DNA of 64,000 nucleotides from Branchiostoma floridae (lineage: Eukaryota > Chordata > Leptocardii > Amphioxiformes > Branchiostomatidae), in contig NC_049997.1 in the NCBI RefSeq assembly GCF_000003815.2, forward strand, positions 8,250,676 to 8,314,675, given 5' to 3'. The notes beneath the pieces were generated by a model. The model was not told the origin of the DNA. It searched no databases and saw only the letters and a list, made by a program, of their open reading frames with translations. Below are positions 21,748 to 34,500 of the stretch, piece by piece. The translations under genes and the position numbers were made by a program. Each line of letters begins with the position of its first letter. Within the stretch, counting starts at the first letter, position 1.

Positions 21748-24700
21748 ATGGCGCGGATTGCGGACGATGTTTTGCATGTTCTTGTTATATTTTCCGTGAT
21801 TTTGACGGCGTCATGCTTTTCTCCGCCGATCAAAAGATTGTGGTCGTTAGGGGAAGACCCAGAGGTTCATATGAATGCGGTAAGGATGCCTGTCATCTTT
21901 TAGTTTGGTTGTAGTTTACAAGGACATCGCATGTTTGTGTATTAAAACTAACCAAGGAGCTCAGCTCACTTGACACCTGTGCAGCTGCGATGGTTTGAAA
22001 CTCCTTGGAAAAAAGTTATCTGCAAGCAAATGATTCATGATAACAACAAATTGTAAGCAATGTTTAAGATCAGATATAGCGGCTTTTTATTATTTTGACA
22101 CATCTTTTAATGCCGGGTAAATTTGCTGTAAATGAAAAGCTCCTTTCTATTTAGTCAGAATTTAAAACCAAACTGCAACTGTGACTCAGTGAGTTTGAAA
22201 AAAAAAATTAAAAGAGAGTTTGCCATAACAAGTAAGGTTTCTAAAAATCTGTAAATCTTAAAACATTTATCATCATTTTAATAAAAAGCCATAACATAAT
22301 TGTCTAAGTCATAATTTTTCAACATTTTATTAAAACCTGTTAATCTCAAAAGATTAGCCTTGAGCTCAGACATTAATCTCTAAATAATGATTTTTTTCAA
22401 TATTGTATTTTTATCCAGACTCAGTTGATCACTAGCAAAGGATATCCATGTGAAGATTATACAGTGAAAACCGACGATGGCTTCTTGCTGGGAGTGCAGC
22501 GCATTCCGTACGGCCGCAACGCTACCTCACACAAAGACCAACGCCCCGCCATTTTCCTACAACACGGACTGCTGTCTGCCTCCACCGATTGGATCCTGAA
22601 TTTGGCCAATGAGAGCCTTGCATTCATCCTGGCGGATGCCGGGTTCGACGTGTGGTTGGGGAACATGCGAGGAAACACGTACTCCCGCAAACATGTCAAG
22701 TACACACCAGATGATGATGAGTTCTGGGACTTCAGGTTTGTTCTACTCTTCCCTACTTCTTCCCTTTTACATTTAAGTTGTTGACAATGACTTTTGTTTC
22801 TAAAAACAATTGCAAGATTTGAATTTCTTATTCCTTCAAGAGAGGGTGAAGAAAGATGCGCTAAACTTATCCCATAGCCAAGACCACCTGCATTAAAGAC
22901 AAGTGAAAAAATACAAAATTGAAATATGTATTATAAGCAACATTTGACAGGCATGCAGCCCTCTCTCGTTGGATGAAATGCTAAGTGCCATGTTATCATT
23001 GGTTTAATTGCTGTACTTGTAATTATGATGGACATTCTAGATAGGTCAGTTGTGTGGTTACTGTCATTTGAGAGGTACATGTACATCTTTATCATTATTG
23101 CTCATCCTTGTGAGATTGAGAATCAAAAATATTTCAAAGCAAGAATCTTAGAGAAGCTTTTCTTTTGTTGATCACGTAGCTGGGATGAGATGGCCAAGTA
23201 TGACCTGCCCGCCATGGTGACCTTTGCCCTCAACAAAACAGGTCAGAGTTCACTCTACTACGTTGGTCACTCCCAGGGGACGGCCATCGCCTTCGCACAT
23301 CTGTCACAAGACCAGGAGTTTGCCAAAAAGGTTTGTAAAAAGGTTTAAATCAAAGACATTTTTATATGTTTGTGATATATGAAAAGGCTGTATTGAAATA
23401 GTAATATTAGTTATGATCAGGTGATGTTTATTTTGTCAGTATTGAATTTAAGATTTTTTTTTCTGAAGAGGAAAAGAGGGATGCTGTGCCCTGTAGATCA
23501 TACTTTAACCATGTCCCCTTACCCTGGACAGCAAACATCCATGAAGTTGATTACTACTAGGCTGCATATGGCTCCAGTGTATAAGTATAACTGTGACCTG
23601 TCTGCTAGTAGAGGTCAACATCAAGAAGTCTTACAGCACTCAGTTCTAACTCAAAGTTCTTGAAAGCTCCACACCATGTAATGGAGAAAAATGCACCCCC
23701 CCTTTAAACCAGTCACTTTACTCCACATGCAGTTTTTTTTTAGAAAAAAAACCTGCATATCAATGCTAAATCTTCATACTTTTTGTATTGATGGCAACAT
23801 TTGTACTTTATGCAGGTAAAGACGTTCTTTGCGCTGGCTCCAGTGGTGACCCTGGGTCACATCACCAGTCCTATCAAGTACCTGGCACAGTTTGATGACA
23901 TCATCTCGGTAAGTAGGACAGGACAACTAGCATAGCACTGTCTTTTCTGATGTGTGGATTACTTCTAGGTCAACTGTACTTATTGTAAAGAATGACCTGC
24001 TTTACAATAAATCTTCTATGCTATAGTTTTCTAAAGGTGATCAACTTTCCTAGCACTTAAAATCTTGGGGTTAATCATACATGCATTATGAGCACACACA
24101 GATCAACAATTGAAAAGTGTTTGTTTCTGTGTAACTTAGCCTGTGTTAACACAATCTCTCACTGGCTTTGGTTAATGACTCCCTCGCGGCGGCAATTGTA
24201 GGCATTCTTTAGACAGTGCCTGATGATAAGGATCAGAACTATTTCCAGTCAATCAAAATAGTACGGAGGAAATAAGCATGCATACAGACTACTGAAACTT
24301 TGGAGTGAAAAATGACATTATTGTGATGGCCAATCCAGAAATTTTTGTATCAATAAGGTGCATCTGCCATCAGATTTGAAATGGCAGCTGTTGTAGCAGT
24401 GCGTCTTATTACAGACAGATGGGGCATGTGCCTGATGGTTTTATCGTGCACTATATTGTATTTTTCTTTCTACAAGGCGATGTTCCGTATCTTTGGTGTG
24501 GATGAGTTTCTGCCCAACAGTTGGTGGCTGGACTGGCTGGCCTCGTTCCTGTGTGACAAGTCCACAGAGAAGTACTGTGAGAACATGCTCTTCCTACTGG
24601 TGGGATTCGATCCTGTTCAACTAAACGAGGTACCTAGACTTCTTAATTTTTAATGTTAGGATTGTCTGGAAAGTTTTTTTAAATGTAAAGTTTCCAGACA

Positions 24701-26364
24701 AGTATAAATTTCCAGACAAGAATAAGATTTTGTTTGAAAGAAAAATAAAGGATGTCAAGTTAGTTAAACCATTGCCAACTCAGTCCAGCCAAGCTGGACC
24801 AACATCTAGATTTATTCCCAACTCTAACCCTTACACAATATGTGAGTCCAGTCTAAATTGCCTGATAGGAGTTGACAATTGTCAAACTCATGTTGATCAC
24901 AAATTGTCTAGTCAGTGTAAATAGCCTGCAAACTGCACTAAAAAGGTAGTCTATCAAAACTTCAAATTCTCAAACAGAATGCTGCAAAAATGCAGTTTAT
25001 CTCTAATACAGTAAATTGACAGCATGGCTTGTAGTTTAAGTTACCTGTATTTCTTTTTCCTACAGACACGACTTCCAGTATACTTCTCTCACACGCCGGC
25101 AGGGACCTCAACAAAGAACATGGTTCATTTTGCTCAGGTAGGTACATGTGACACTTACTGTAGATCTTCCAATGATTGCTTTAATTTTTTTTTCACTATT
25201 TTTTGCTGTGACCTCTCTACCCCAAACTAAGTGCATGTCCTATGTATTCCTATTACACTACAGAATTGTTTTAACCACTTTTTTAAAACACTGTAAAAAC
25301 CTCCTTTAACCATAACCTAAAATCACTGCAGAAATAAAAGAATTAACAGTAGTCTGGTCTGTCTGTCTTTGTATTGTAATAGAATATGCATGTACATGTA
25401 TCTACATGTTTAAAAATTTGCTTTGAGCATGATTTCATACTGATCAAAAAGATTATTGTCAGACATCTAACAGAACTACTAGAGCTTTATTTCTCCTGTA
25501 TGATTTTAATACACACTTTATACTCTCTATACAGATGGTGAACTCCAACAAGTTCCAAGCTTATGACTATGGAAACCCAGATGACAACAAACAGCAATAC
25601 AATCAGGTGAGTAGAAAATATGAAAACTCCTTTCAGTATGATTAGACAGAAAATTGAAGTTTGTCATTTAGCCCGGGGCCCCCCAAATCCTGATTTTTTA
25701 TTTTCTTGGTAGAAACTTTTTTTATGATTTTTGAAATATTTTTTTCATGGTGGTCATTTAGATCCCGAGAGAAGAGGTAAAAAAAGCAGACAAAATGTAG
25801 CAAAGATAGAAGTTCTGACAAATCAATAGAATTTTTAGAGGTTCAGACACAATTTTCTTTTGAATTTTAAGTCCTTGTGTCAATATTTTTATTGTTTTGC
25901 AATTTCTTCTTTGTTGCAAACGTTCTAAAATAGTCAAAACACATTTGTCCTTATGTAGACGTGGTCACCTCTACTTTTACTGTATATCAGTGGCCAAATG
26001 GTCCTTATGTAGAGGTGGTGAATTGTACAGGTTTGACTGTTTTCTAACACTGTCTCCTCTTTGTCCCCTTCTCTTACAGCCCACCGCCCCTGTCTATCCC
26101 ATAGAGAACATGACCACGCCCGTAGCTCTGTTCTGGGGTGGAAACGACTGGCTAGCTGACCCTACGGACGTCCAGGCCGCCATTCCGCATCTCAAGAACG
26201 TCGTCTACAACTCCGAGATCAAGAATTTCGACCACATGGACTTCATCTGGGGGAAGGATGCCACTAAACTGTACGACCAGATTATAAAGATTATCCGTAA
26301 AACTGAACTGGTGTCGTTTTATCACTCTGTATTTGAGCCCGGGCCTGTAGTTATCCAGCATTGA
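21748..26364 (+). CDS. LIPA: lysosomal acid lipase/gastric lipase family enzyme (8 exons, 424 aa)
   Basis: Exons 21748-21879, 22419-22735, 23180-23330, 23816-23908, 24477-24629, 25066-25137, 25535-25606 and 26080-26364 all join in frame at GT-AG sites (1,275 bp). The start is chosen because a hydrophobic signal segment ([15 protein letters not shown]) follows at once. Family marks in order are: the N-terminal lid-domain lead [19 protein letters not shown]; the oxyanion-hole region [30 protein letters not shown]; the nucleophile elbow GHSQG (Ser181); Asp353 in WGGNDWLAD; and His382 in FDHMDFIWG. The Asp-His spacing of 29 is the same as in human LIPA. It should hydrolyse cholesteryl esters and triacylglycerols in lysosomes or as a secreted lipase. 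About 20 extra residues follow the usual C-terminus. The choice between LIPA and gastric-type paralogues is not certain. Confidence 0.93.
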
Positions 26365-28177
26365 TCAGTGTGAAGAGTCTGTACATGATGTGTTGAAGAT
26401 GGATTTATTTATCTATTGAGCTTCCTGTAGTTTTTAATCTCTGCAAGGCCTAGAAAAAAATGTTGTGTTGTCCTGTTACCTGACCGACTCTAGCAAATCT
26501 TGCTGACCCTAGCCATTTTGTGGGTCGACTGGCAACTGACATAAATTTTTAACCTGACATTTTGAGTGATAAAATTCAAAATATACTTCCTGTACTTCAC
26601 AACCTAAATAAGACTGTTCAGCTGTAAACATTGTACTTCTTTGTTCAATGTTTTGATATACTGATTCATGTACAAAATATCTGTACTATAACTGCAACGT
26701 TAATGTTGTGTCAGTGTGCTGTAAACTGTAACTTTTTCTATGAAAGCTCATCTGTGATGAAGTACAATCTATGATGAAGTTTTTGTACTTCAGTTCAACG
26801 CAATGCAAAATGGCTCACCTTGAATTTTTTATGCTCTTATGTTGGTCTTTAGAAACACAACATTCATTTTTGTAAACCTTAATGTTTTTTTTTAAAGAAT
26901 ATAAAGATATATATATAAAGAATATAGAATATTTTTGTATAGATTTTGTAGAGTACTTTAGCTTACTGTTGAACTCTGTGAAAAGTACATGCAATTACAA
27001 TGTCACGCACAATTGTTCTGCAGTACAGTATACATTTTAGATTACATTGTAACATATTTATAAATTATCTACCGTTGAAAGGCTAGTTGTAAAAGAAGTA
27101 ACTTGTTGTATATGTCGGTTTTGAATTTCATGCTGCTATAGAGATCTATGTATGGAGCTGGTTATCGAAGTTTCAGTGTTCATTTACAAGATTTTTGAGA
27201 AAAAATGATTGATTTATTGTCATTTGATTGCAAGTATGGAATGAAATACTAGTAGATGATGTTTTGTGCTGAATTTTGCACAAAAAAAAGCCATGTTATG
27301 TCTTGCATATCAAGTATTTTAGCTCTTCCTTTTGGAAACTTTTGTCTGGCTTTATACCATGACATATACTTTATATCATATTTAAGACACAAAAACTAAG
27401 CTTACTCTTTTTCTGCACAAAGCATGCACCTTTACAGTGTTTATCTTTGTATTCTTTGCATTAAAATGTACAATTAATTTTAGCTTGTAAGGAAAGAACT
27501 TGGCACTCTGGGAACTTTGTCTGCAGTGAAAGCCATAAAAATGGAATGTTATTGAAGTTGAACAATATATATATAAAGGTGTGATCTCACATCTACTATA
27601 GCTGTTTCAACATTATTTAGATACTGCTAAATTCTTTTAGCAAAGGCAAGCTAGCAGAATTGTATGATGTGAATGTTTGTAATTGTATTAGACTGATAAG
27701 TCATATCTAATATTGTCAGTCTATTAGGTAGTTTCTTGCCATTAATACAGTAAGATAAAATACATCCACATACTGAGGTACAGTTTAGAAAAAAAAGCGC
27801 TACATTGTTACAAAGTAGTGCAGTATTTATCAGAAGGCTACCTTCTCAGGAATGTACACAAATTAAAATCATGTGTGACTTGAGTAATGTTTCCCAGAGA
27901 AGTACGAACAAGATTGATTGAATTTTTTGCTTAATGTGTGTAAAAAAAGGAGGAAGCTGGTGTATTATGCCACTAGCTGTGGTGAGTTTCAGGTTTGGAA
28001 TGTTTGAAGACATTACAGCAATAGCTTATCTTTTTCACTTCAGTTGTTTGTGATTACTAGTGACAATAGGATAAATAGGAAAGCAGTAATGTTACTTTTG
28101 AAAATTAAGCAAAAAACTTATGAATTGTAATTTGTTGTAAAAGAGCTGTTCAGAAGACCTATGGGGTATTCATATAA
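26365..28177 (+). other. 3' UTR and intergenic region after the lipase
   Basis: AT-rich sequence with no exons. A candidate ATTAAA polyadenylation signal is at 27460, but the 3' end is not determined. Confidence 0.45.
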
Positions 28178-29170
28178 ATGTATTCATGTAACTCACTTAG
28201 TGATATCAGATCTATATGTACAATGATAAGATCTAGAATCTCTGATATGTTTATCCAAACCTCTCGTCATAACTTGAGTATAGATACTGGTAAGCTAAGA
28301 TTTTATAAGACCTGTAAAACAGCACATACTATGGAAAAATACTTAGAATTAGATAATTTTGATTTACGCTCGGCAATCAGCAAAATTAGAATTAGTGCCC
28401 ATCCTCTCGAAATTGAGAGAGGACGGTACAAAAGGCTATCCGTGTGTGAAAGAACGTGCAAACAATGCACGTCAAACGTGGTGGAAGACCAGGGCTTTAG
28501 CCAGCGTCCGTTTTTCCGTCAATTGACGGAAATTTGCTGCGTCTGACGGAAAAATTTTAAAACCAATCCGTCAACCTTGACGGACAAAAATCCTTGGTGG
28601 AAGCTACAGGCGGCTTGGGGACGCCGTCCACGGCCGTAAAAGCCACACACTGTTTGTTTTGCTATTGTTATGATTGTTGACAATGTGTGTCGGCGCCCTT
28701 TCGCATACGATAATCTCATTAAAACCCGTTTTTCAAGGTCTCAGTTCAGTCCTTCTAACTAATTTTCGCGGTTTTCGCGACGGTTGTAATTGGCTGACGG
28801 AAAAAAATTTCGAGCTGGCTAAAGCCCTGTGGAAGACGAAACACATTTCATGTCAAACTGCCCTCTCTATAACCAAGAAAGAAAAGAGCTGTTCAAAGAG
28901 GCCATCAAATTCCATCCAAACTTTCTCACATTCAATGATAAAAAGAAAACAGTCCTCCTTTTAACATCACAAAACCCACACATAATAGAAAAGGTGGGAT
29001 CTTTCGTCTTCCACTGTCTTCAAATAAGGAGTCGAACCCAATAACCCAGGATCTAGAGTTAGCTCTCACCAGTTTTAGACTAGACACCTGTGATATTGTA
29101 TTTTACACTGTTTGTATCTTGTATGTTACCTGCATTTAGCCCACGGGCATGAATTTGCAATAAAACACTA
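28178..29170 (+). pseudogene. truncated non-LTR retrotransposon 3' end, interrupted by a MITE
   Basis: Reading frames at 28178-28489 and 28838-29044 belong together. The first ends near a Cys pair (CERTCKQC), and the second continues with an H-x4-C style ending (THFMSNCPLY). This is the layout at the C-terminus of many LINE reverse transcriptases. A TAA directly precedes the first ATG and no reverse transcriptase core is present, so the copy is 5'-truncated. The tail has AATAAA at 29159 and an A-rich end near 29190-29206. It lies outside host genes and is dead. Confidence 0.7.
28490..28829. mobile_element. hAT-type MITE inserted in the retrotransposon fragment
   Basis: The 340-bp insert has perfect 16-bp termini CAGGGCTTTAGCCAGC and GCTGGCTAAAGCCCTG and an exact 8-bp target duplication TGGAAGAC (28482-28489 and 28830-28837). 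Termini beginning CAGGG and an 8-bp duplication are the hallmarks of the hAT superfamily. The internal sequence has further inverted segments (CCGTCAATTGACGG) and no transposase, so it is non-autonomous. Confidence 0.92.
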
Positions 29171-29199
29171 ATATAAAAATATGTAAAATAACGAAAAAA

Positions 29200-30034
29200 A
29201 AAAAAAATATGCGGGAATAGGTGTGTGTGGGGGGGGGGGGATTAATGGAACGAAGGGGGTTGAACAGTTAACAGAAATTCCAAGTAGTGCCCTTTTTTTT
29301 GTGGACAACATGACTTCAGAAGAACAGGCTGAGTGCAGTTTATCATATTCTTGCAAGGTGGTGCTTTTACCATCCTACTGCGCAAGTGCGGTATCGCAGC
29401 AGGGAGGCTCACTTCCGGGTTGGGTGGCGTGCACATTTCCTCGTCAAACATTTCGGAAATATCCAAGATCGGACGTCCCTGTTCAAATAGTAAGTTTACA
29501 CGGATTTGTATTATGCTTTCCACATGTAGCAAGTACTGTGACATCTGCATATATGCCGTAGAAGTGGTCGGTTTGAATAACTGCACTCCTCCCCCCTTCG
29601 AGGGGCAATGGCGCCAAGTTTGAAATTAGTCTGTCACTATTTGTCACTTTTCAACGTAACGAGATGATACACATGAACTAGCTTTCCCTGCAATGTGTCG
29701 TGGGATTTCACCGTGTATGGTATGTGTGGTAATGCATGTATACGTGTATGCGTAAACATCATCTCGACTGTATTTGTCCTTGAAAAAAATTATGAACTCA
29801 CGCAAGTTTAATATGGAGTAGAGGCGCTAGACGTTGAATGACCATTGTTAAATATTCCACACCACGCAAAGATGTGTATTACCGATTTGCATACAATGTC
29901 TCTGTTGCTTTATCAAAAGTATATGCACTGACAAAGCGTGAGCATTATCAAATGATCTGCATTCAAAGTATCCTATAATAATGATCAATACTTATCGTCA
30001 CAGCACTAATATTTTATTTAACGTTATATTTCAG
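29200..30034. other. 5' flank of the hybrid-binding/PLD gene
   Basis: Contains a G run (29230-29240) and a moderately GC-rich block at about 29340-29640 that could include the first, non-coding exon or promoter of the next gene. Open frames on both strands here lack domain support. An acceptor TATATTTCAG ends at 30034. Confidence 0.45.
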
Positions 30035-30048
30035 ACATTTAACTCAGA

Positions 30049-32528
30049 ATGCCGAAGAACCGGTTCACCCACTACGCCGTGGCACGGGGAAGGAAACCTG
30101 GGATCTACACGGACTGGTAGAAACGATTTCTAATGTTTCACTTATTTTGATGACCGTGTAACCACTCAAGTAGACGTGTTATTTAGTCATTCGCAATCAT
30201 GTCACATACATGTACGAAATGCCAAAAAAGATGTCGCTAACTTTTGCCTTCTAGAAACTAGGTACAAAAGGCAAAATGCATTTTTTATGTGTGTGAAAAA
30301 CGAGCAACTAAAGCTAGGGATAACTGATTTGTTGTTTTCCCCCTTAGGTCTCAGACCAAAGAACAAATAGAAGGATTCAGCAGCGCCCGCTACAAGGGCT
30401 TCCACTCGGAGGCAGAGGCGCGGGCATGGATCGACGAAAGTAAGCAAAACTTTAGCTTCGAATGAAGACTCATCTGTGTTGTAAAGTTTTAGCACAAAGG
30501 CAAACACAAAGAAAACACCATGAGTTTTCAGTCGATCTCGCATGATGTCTTAATCTTATTCATTGTGCTGATTTTCCGGAAGTCGAAAGTGTGATGACGT
30601 CAAGAGTGAATCAAAAGTGGAGCTTGAATAGGAAGGATTCGGAGCTAGGTAAACTGCAAAGAGTTGTGAGAATATGTTCAACCGACATATTTCGACTTCT
30701 GTAGTTAATATTTCTTTTCGTCTGTCTTTGCTTCAGATTCAAACAGCATCCTTCAGAAGAACAGAAACGACGCTGGCGTTGTCAAGGCAACAGCCAATGA
30801 GAAGGGTGACGCTCAGTCAGGAGCCAATCAGAGTTTGCCAATGGCAGGCAAGGGGCAGTCACGTGATTATGGCAAACGTCCATCAAAAAATGAAACGTCG
30901 GAATCAGAAAAATCAACCGGAAAACACGTCATCAGTAAAGTGAAGACCGGAAATACCGATGATCTTGCAGAGGCGCTGTCTGACCTACAGATCACGAAGG
31001 TGATAAATGTACTTTTCGTTTTAAACATTTAGTGTTGTTTATAATTCGTCTCTACCTTTAATTCGTCTCTTCCTTTAAACACAAAGGCTCTTTGCTTTTA
31101 AAATTACTAGCACCGAGATTTCTTACGCAATACTTGGTAATGCAAGTTTGTCAGATGCATGGTGAAAAATATAGTACCAGATTTTATTAGAAGATAGAAA
31201 AGAACAAGAACTTAGGAACAGAAATACGTTTCTTATTCCTTTTTGTAATGGCTATGTTCATAAAATGCAGGATGCATTTGCTTGAATTTTAACCCGTCCT
31301 CTAATGGTTAATGTTATAGACGTTGACGTAACGTACGTCGTGTTTTTGCTGGAAAGTTTAGACCATTCATAGATCATCAAAGCATGTCTGCTGTACTCCG
31401 CAAGATGTCGTTACTGTTACATTCTTCTTTTGTATCAAAACCCACCCATAATGCAGCTCATAAAGCACATCAAGTAGTAAGATATAACGTTATACCTTCA
31501 TACTTGTCTTCCAGTCTGATTATACTAAATGTAAGGTACAATGTATTTTGTATGTACGCCGTAGTTTGACACAGTAGCAATCACAAATAAGGTCTCTTTT
31601 TAACAGCAAGTTATGTCGTTTCTGACCATGGTAAAATGCTTACTTGTAACCCCTCTTGTCCGCTCTTTATCACAATTCCAGCCCCTGACGTTCAAAGAGG
31701 CTTTGCCAAACTTCAGGCCAGGAATCTATAAAGGTGACGTCATCAAGCGTCTTTGGTCCAACCTTCTCCAGTCGTGGTTCGAGCGCGGAGCACAAGTCTT
31801 CATCGTCTCACCATGGATCGACAAGAAAACGATCGGTAAAACTGAATCTTTGTAGCAAGAAGTAGTGTTATTAGAAATTATAGTTGGCACGGATGTACAT
31901 CTGTGGTAGTAGTAATCATAGTGTAATTCCTTTTTTTTCCAACACAAAGGTATACTCAGATCAAATTTTCAAAGATCACTCTGTCGCCTTCTTCAGGATC
32001 AGTGATTATAGTGTGCATGTAATCTTTATTCTGACAGCCAACTACATTTTGTAAAATAATTATCAAAATGTTAATTGAACCTCAATATACGTTCATACTT
32101 GTATCGCATTCTTTATCCTAGGTTACATCAAGAATCGCCTGATGACCGGTCAGTCGTCCATCCAGGCCCTCTACATCCGGGACCCTTGCTTCACTGACAC
32201 AAACGGGAAGGCAACCACTCTGGCGGAAGCAATGCAGGGGGTCTTTTCCGAAAGCGAGGCTGACCGGATACGCTGTCTGAGGGTCGGCACAGACAGAGAG
32301 GCTGACGGGAAGGCCTACTTCCACTGCAAGTTTGTCGCGGGAAGGTTTGAAAATCACGTTGAGATACTCATCACAAGTGCCAACTTCAACGATCATCACT
32401 TCAATCCCCTTCAGAGGGATTCTGTGATACTGCTCAGTGAAAACTGTAGAGAATTCGAGACGAGGTATCTGAGTGAGTTAGACCATGTAACCAAAGAGGT
32501 GGCACTAGCTACTGTGCTGGCAACTTGA
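30049..32528 (+). CDS. RNase H1-type hybrid-binding domain fused to a PLD-like nuclease domain (5 exons, 327 aa)
   Basis: Exons 30049-30116, 30348-30439, 30737-30999, 31682-31835 and 32122-32528 join in frame (984 bp). An in-frame TAA lies shortly before the ATG and a spliced 5' UTR exon begins at 30035. Residues 1-52 carry HYAVARGRKPGIYTDW, then FSSARYKGFHSEAEARAWI, the viroplasmin/RNase H1 N-terminal fold that binds RNA:DNA hybrids or dsRNA. Residues about 53-140 are a polar, Lys/Ser-rich linker. The C-terminal ~185 residues look PLD-like: FERGAQVFIVSPWID, then FHCKFVAG with the H-x-K pair, then EILITSANFND. Only one H-x-K is present, so an active enzyme would have to dimerise, as in bacterial Nuc or Zucchini/PLD6. 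No RNase H catalytic domain is present. Role unknown. A nucleic-acid end-processing or defence function is inference. Confidence 0.85.
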
Positions 32529-32870
32529 AGCTTAAGTATAGTTTGACCTTGAGAAAAAGCAATGTACATGTACATTGCAAAGTGCAGTATATTGCATACA
32601 TCAATATACCGTGTTAGGAGGAATGGCGTACAGCTAACGTCATCTTAAAGTTGGAAAGTTTCATTCCTTTATCTTTTGTCTAGCGGTACTCAGTATCTTG
32701 CTAGAACGCCATCTTCTTATCAAAACAAGTGATTTTATGTCTCATACCTTTAACCTTTGATATGGTGTAACATTTTACTTCTCTTTTATTCTAATCCAAC
32801 TTTACCACATGTGTAAAGATTTTAGATTCATTCACCCTTACTGTCATAGCTGCATTTTTGTTTTAAGTAT

Positions 32871-33063
32871 GGGCGTTTTTGCAACATGTCATGTTGAAGT
32901 TTTACTGTAAGGTTATAACGTAATCTTTACGTATGGACGATTGTGCAACATGTTAAAGTTTTAATGTTTACGTAATCTTTACGTATGGACGATTGTGCAA
33001 CATGTTGAAGTTTCAATGTTTACGTAATCTTTACGTATGGGCATTTGTGCAACATGTCAAAGC
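32871..33063 (+). repeat. 52-bp tandem repeat, about 3.5 copies
   Basis: Units start at 32871 (64 bp, with an insertion), 32935, 32987 and 33039 (partial). Each reads GG(A/G)CG-like, then TTGTGCAACATGT, then AAGTTT, then TTACGTAATCTTTACGTAT. Confidence 0.9.
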
Positions 33064-33497
33064 TAGTCTTGACGGTTTGTTTTGTGAGCTAAATTGATTA
33101 GAATGTTTCTGATCAAAAACTTCTCTTCTGTTTGGTAGTATGCATATGGTTATCATTAAATCGATTATATTGTTGGGAGTAGGATGTCATAAAAAATACA
33201 TACATTCCTCTGAACATTTTTATTAACGTATTATTGAAGTATGACATAGCATGCTGTTGTCATAGAAACGTAGGTATCGATGCGAATTAAAACTCTCACA
33301 AAGTCAAAGAATATAAAGTTATCTTACGGATAGTGGCCACTAACCTTTCTTGTTACTTAAAGTCATCCATTGTTCCCTCTTTTGTAATACTAGGGCGTTC
33401 AGAATTTTCCTTTGAATTTATATTCAGGGTGATCACTGAAGCTATGATGAAGGTTCCTCAAGTAGTTTAAAAAAATACACGTCTCCAAGTACTGATA

Positions 33498-33556
33498 CAT
33501 GCACACGCGCGCGCGTGCGCGCACGCACGCACACACACAAGCACACATACACACAA
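33498..33556. repeat. CA/CG alternating microsatellite
   Basis: Alternating purine-pyrimidine run of CACACGCGCGCGCG.. then GCACGCACACACAC, a sequence type prone to Z-DNA. Confidence 0.88.
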
Positions 33557-34338
33557 CAATTTACACATGGGTGGGAACGTGTGGCACAGCTCGCTCCAGA
33601 CACTTGCGACAGTCGTATTGAGGTCACCCGAGTGACGCCGAATGGCAGCTTGCTCTAGACCCTTGCGATTAGCCCCGCCTATTGTAAGCTCCTAGCCCTG
33701 GCTGCAAACATAGTGTAGTATATATAGTCGGCCCACCCAATAACAATAATGATAGCATATACGTTCGCGTCGCTCACATATATTCTCTCTTTTTCTTAGC
33801 CGTTTCGTGCATGGACACTTTAATTTTTTCCTTAATTTGTGATTATTTGACTTGCACCATGACTTCACGCAGAGACTGGCATAGAAGTGACATTTTGCAA
33901 GCCTCCATTTCAAGGTTCCTTAATTTTCAACGCCGTCGTTCTCCCCTTAATTTCATCCGGATCAATATTGTTGTGGTGATATGAAAAGCTCGACCCATTG
34001 GTAGGTACTTAAGAAGTAGCAAAACTGGTTCTTACGTACCTTAGTGTAACGTCACAAGATAGTACACTGATAACATACAGGCGGCTGGGCATCGGTCGGA
34101 CTGGTTCAAAGGTTAAAGTTCTTTAAATTTCGGGAAAAAATCATCAGGTTGGTAAGGAATGGGAAAATTCTTTTCCAGGACCAGTGTCCTCCCATAAATT
34201 TCTCAGACATCTTCCCAAGAGCTTACCAAGAATAACTGCGTAATTGACTGGATTGGAACCAAGGTCATAGACAGGGAAGACAGCAGGCGCATCCGTTGGA
34301 TTAAGGAGGCGGTCTGGATAAGAAGGTCAACCCCAGTG

Positions 34339-34500
34339 ATGAGCCGGGACGAGGGATGAGCCGGGACGANNNNNNNNNNNNNNNNNNNNNNNNNNNNNNN
34401 NNNNNNNNNNNNNNNNNNNNNNNNNNNNNNNNNNNNNNNNNNNNNNNNNNNNNNNNNNNNNNNNNNNNNATGCCGCAAGCGTGCCGCACGTCAAGTGAGA
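34339..34500. repeat. GATGAGCCGGGACGAG tandem repeat, gap and MITE end
   Basis: Two copies of GATGAGCCGGGACGAG immediately precede the gap 34370-34469. The sequence after the gap (GCCGCAAGCGTGCCGCACG, then GTGAGAGGGGG) resembles a MITE terminus. GCCGCAAACGTGCCGCAAC at about 59180 is similar. Confidence 0.55.
34370..34469. other. assembly gap (100 N)
   Basis: Run of N, probably a collapsed tandem repeat. Confidence 1.

Larger units (their letters stand above)
32529..34369. other. 3' flank and intergenic
   Basis: No gene supported. Contains a 52-bp tandem repeat (32871-33063), an alternating purine-pyrimidine tract (about 33500-33556) and, at the right end, a 16-bp tandem repeat running into a gap. 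Confidence 0.5.
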
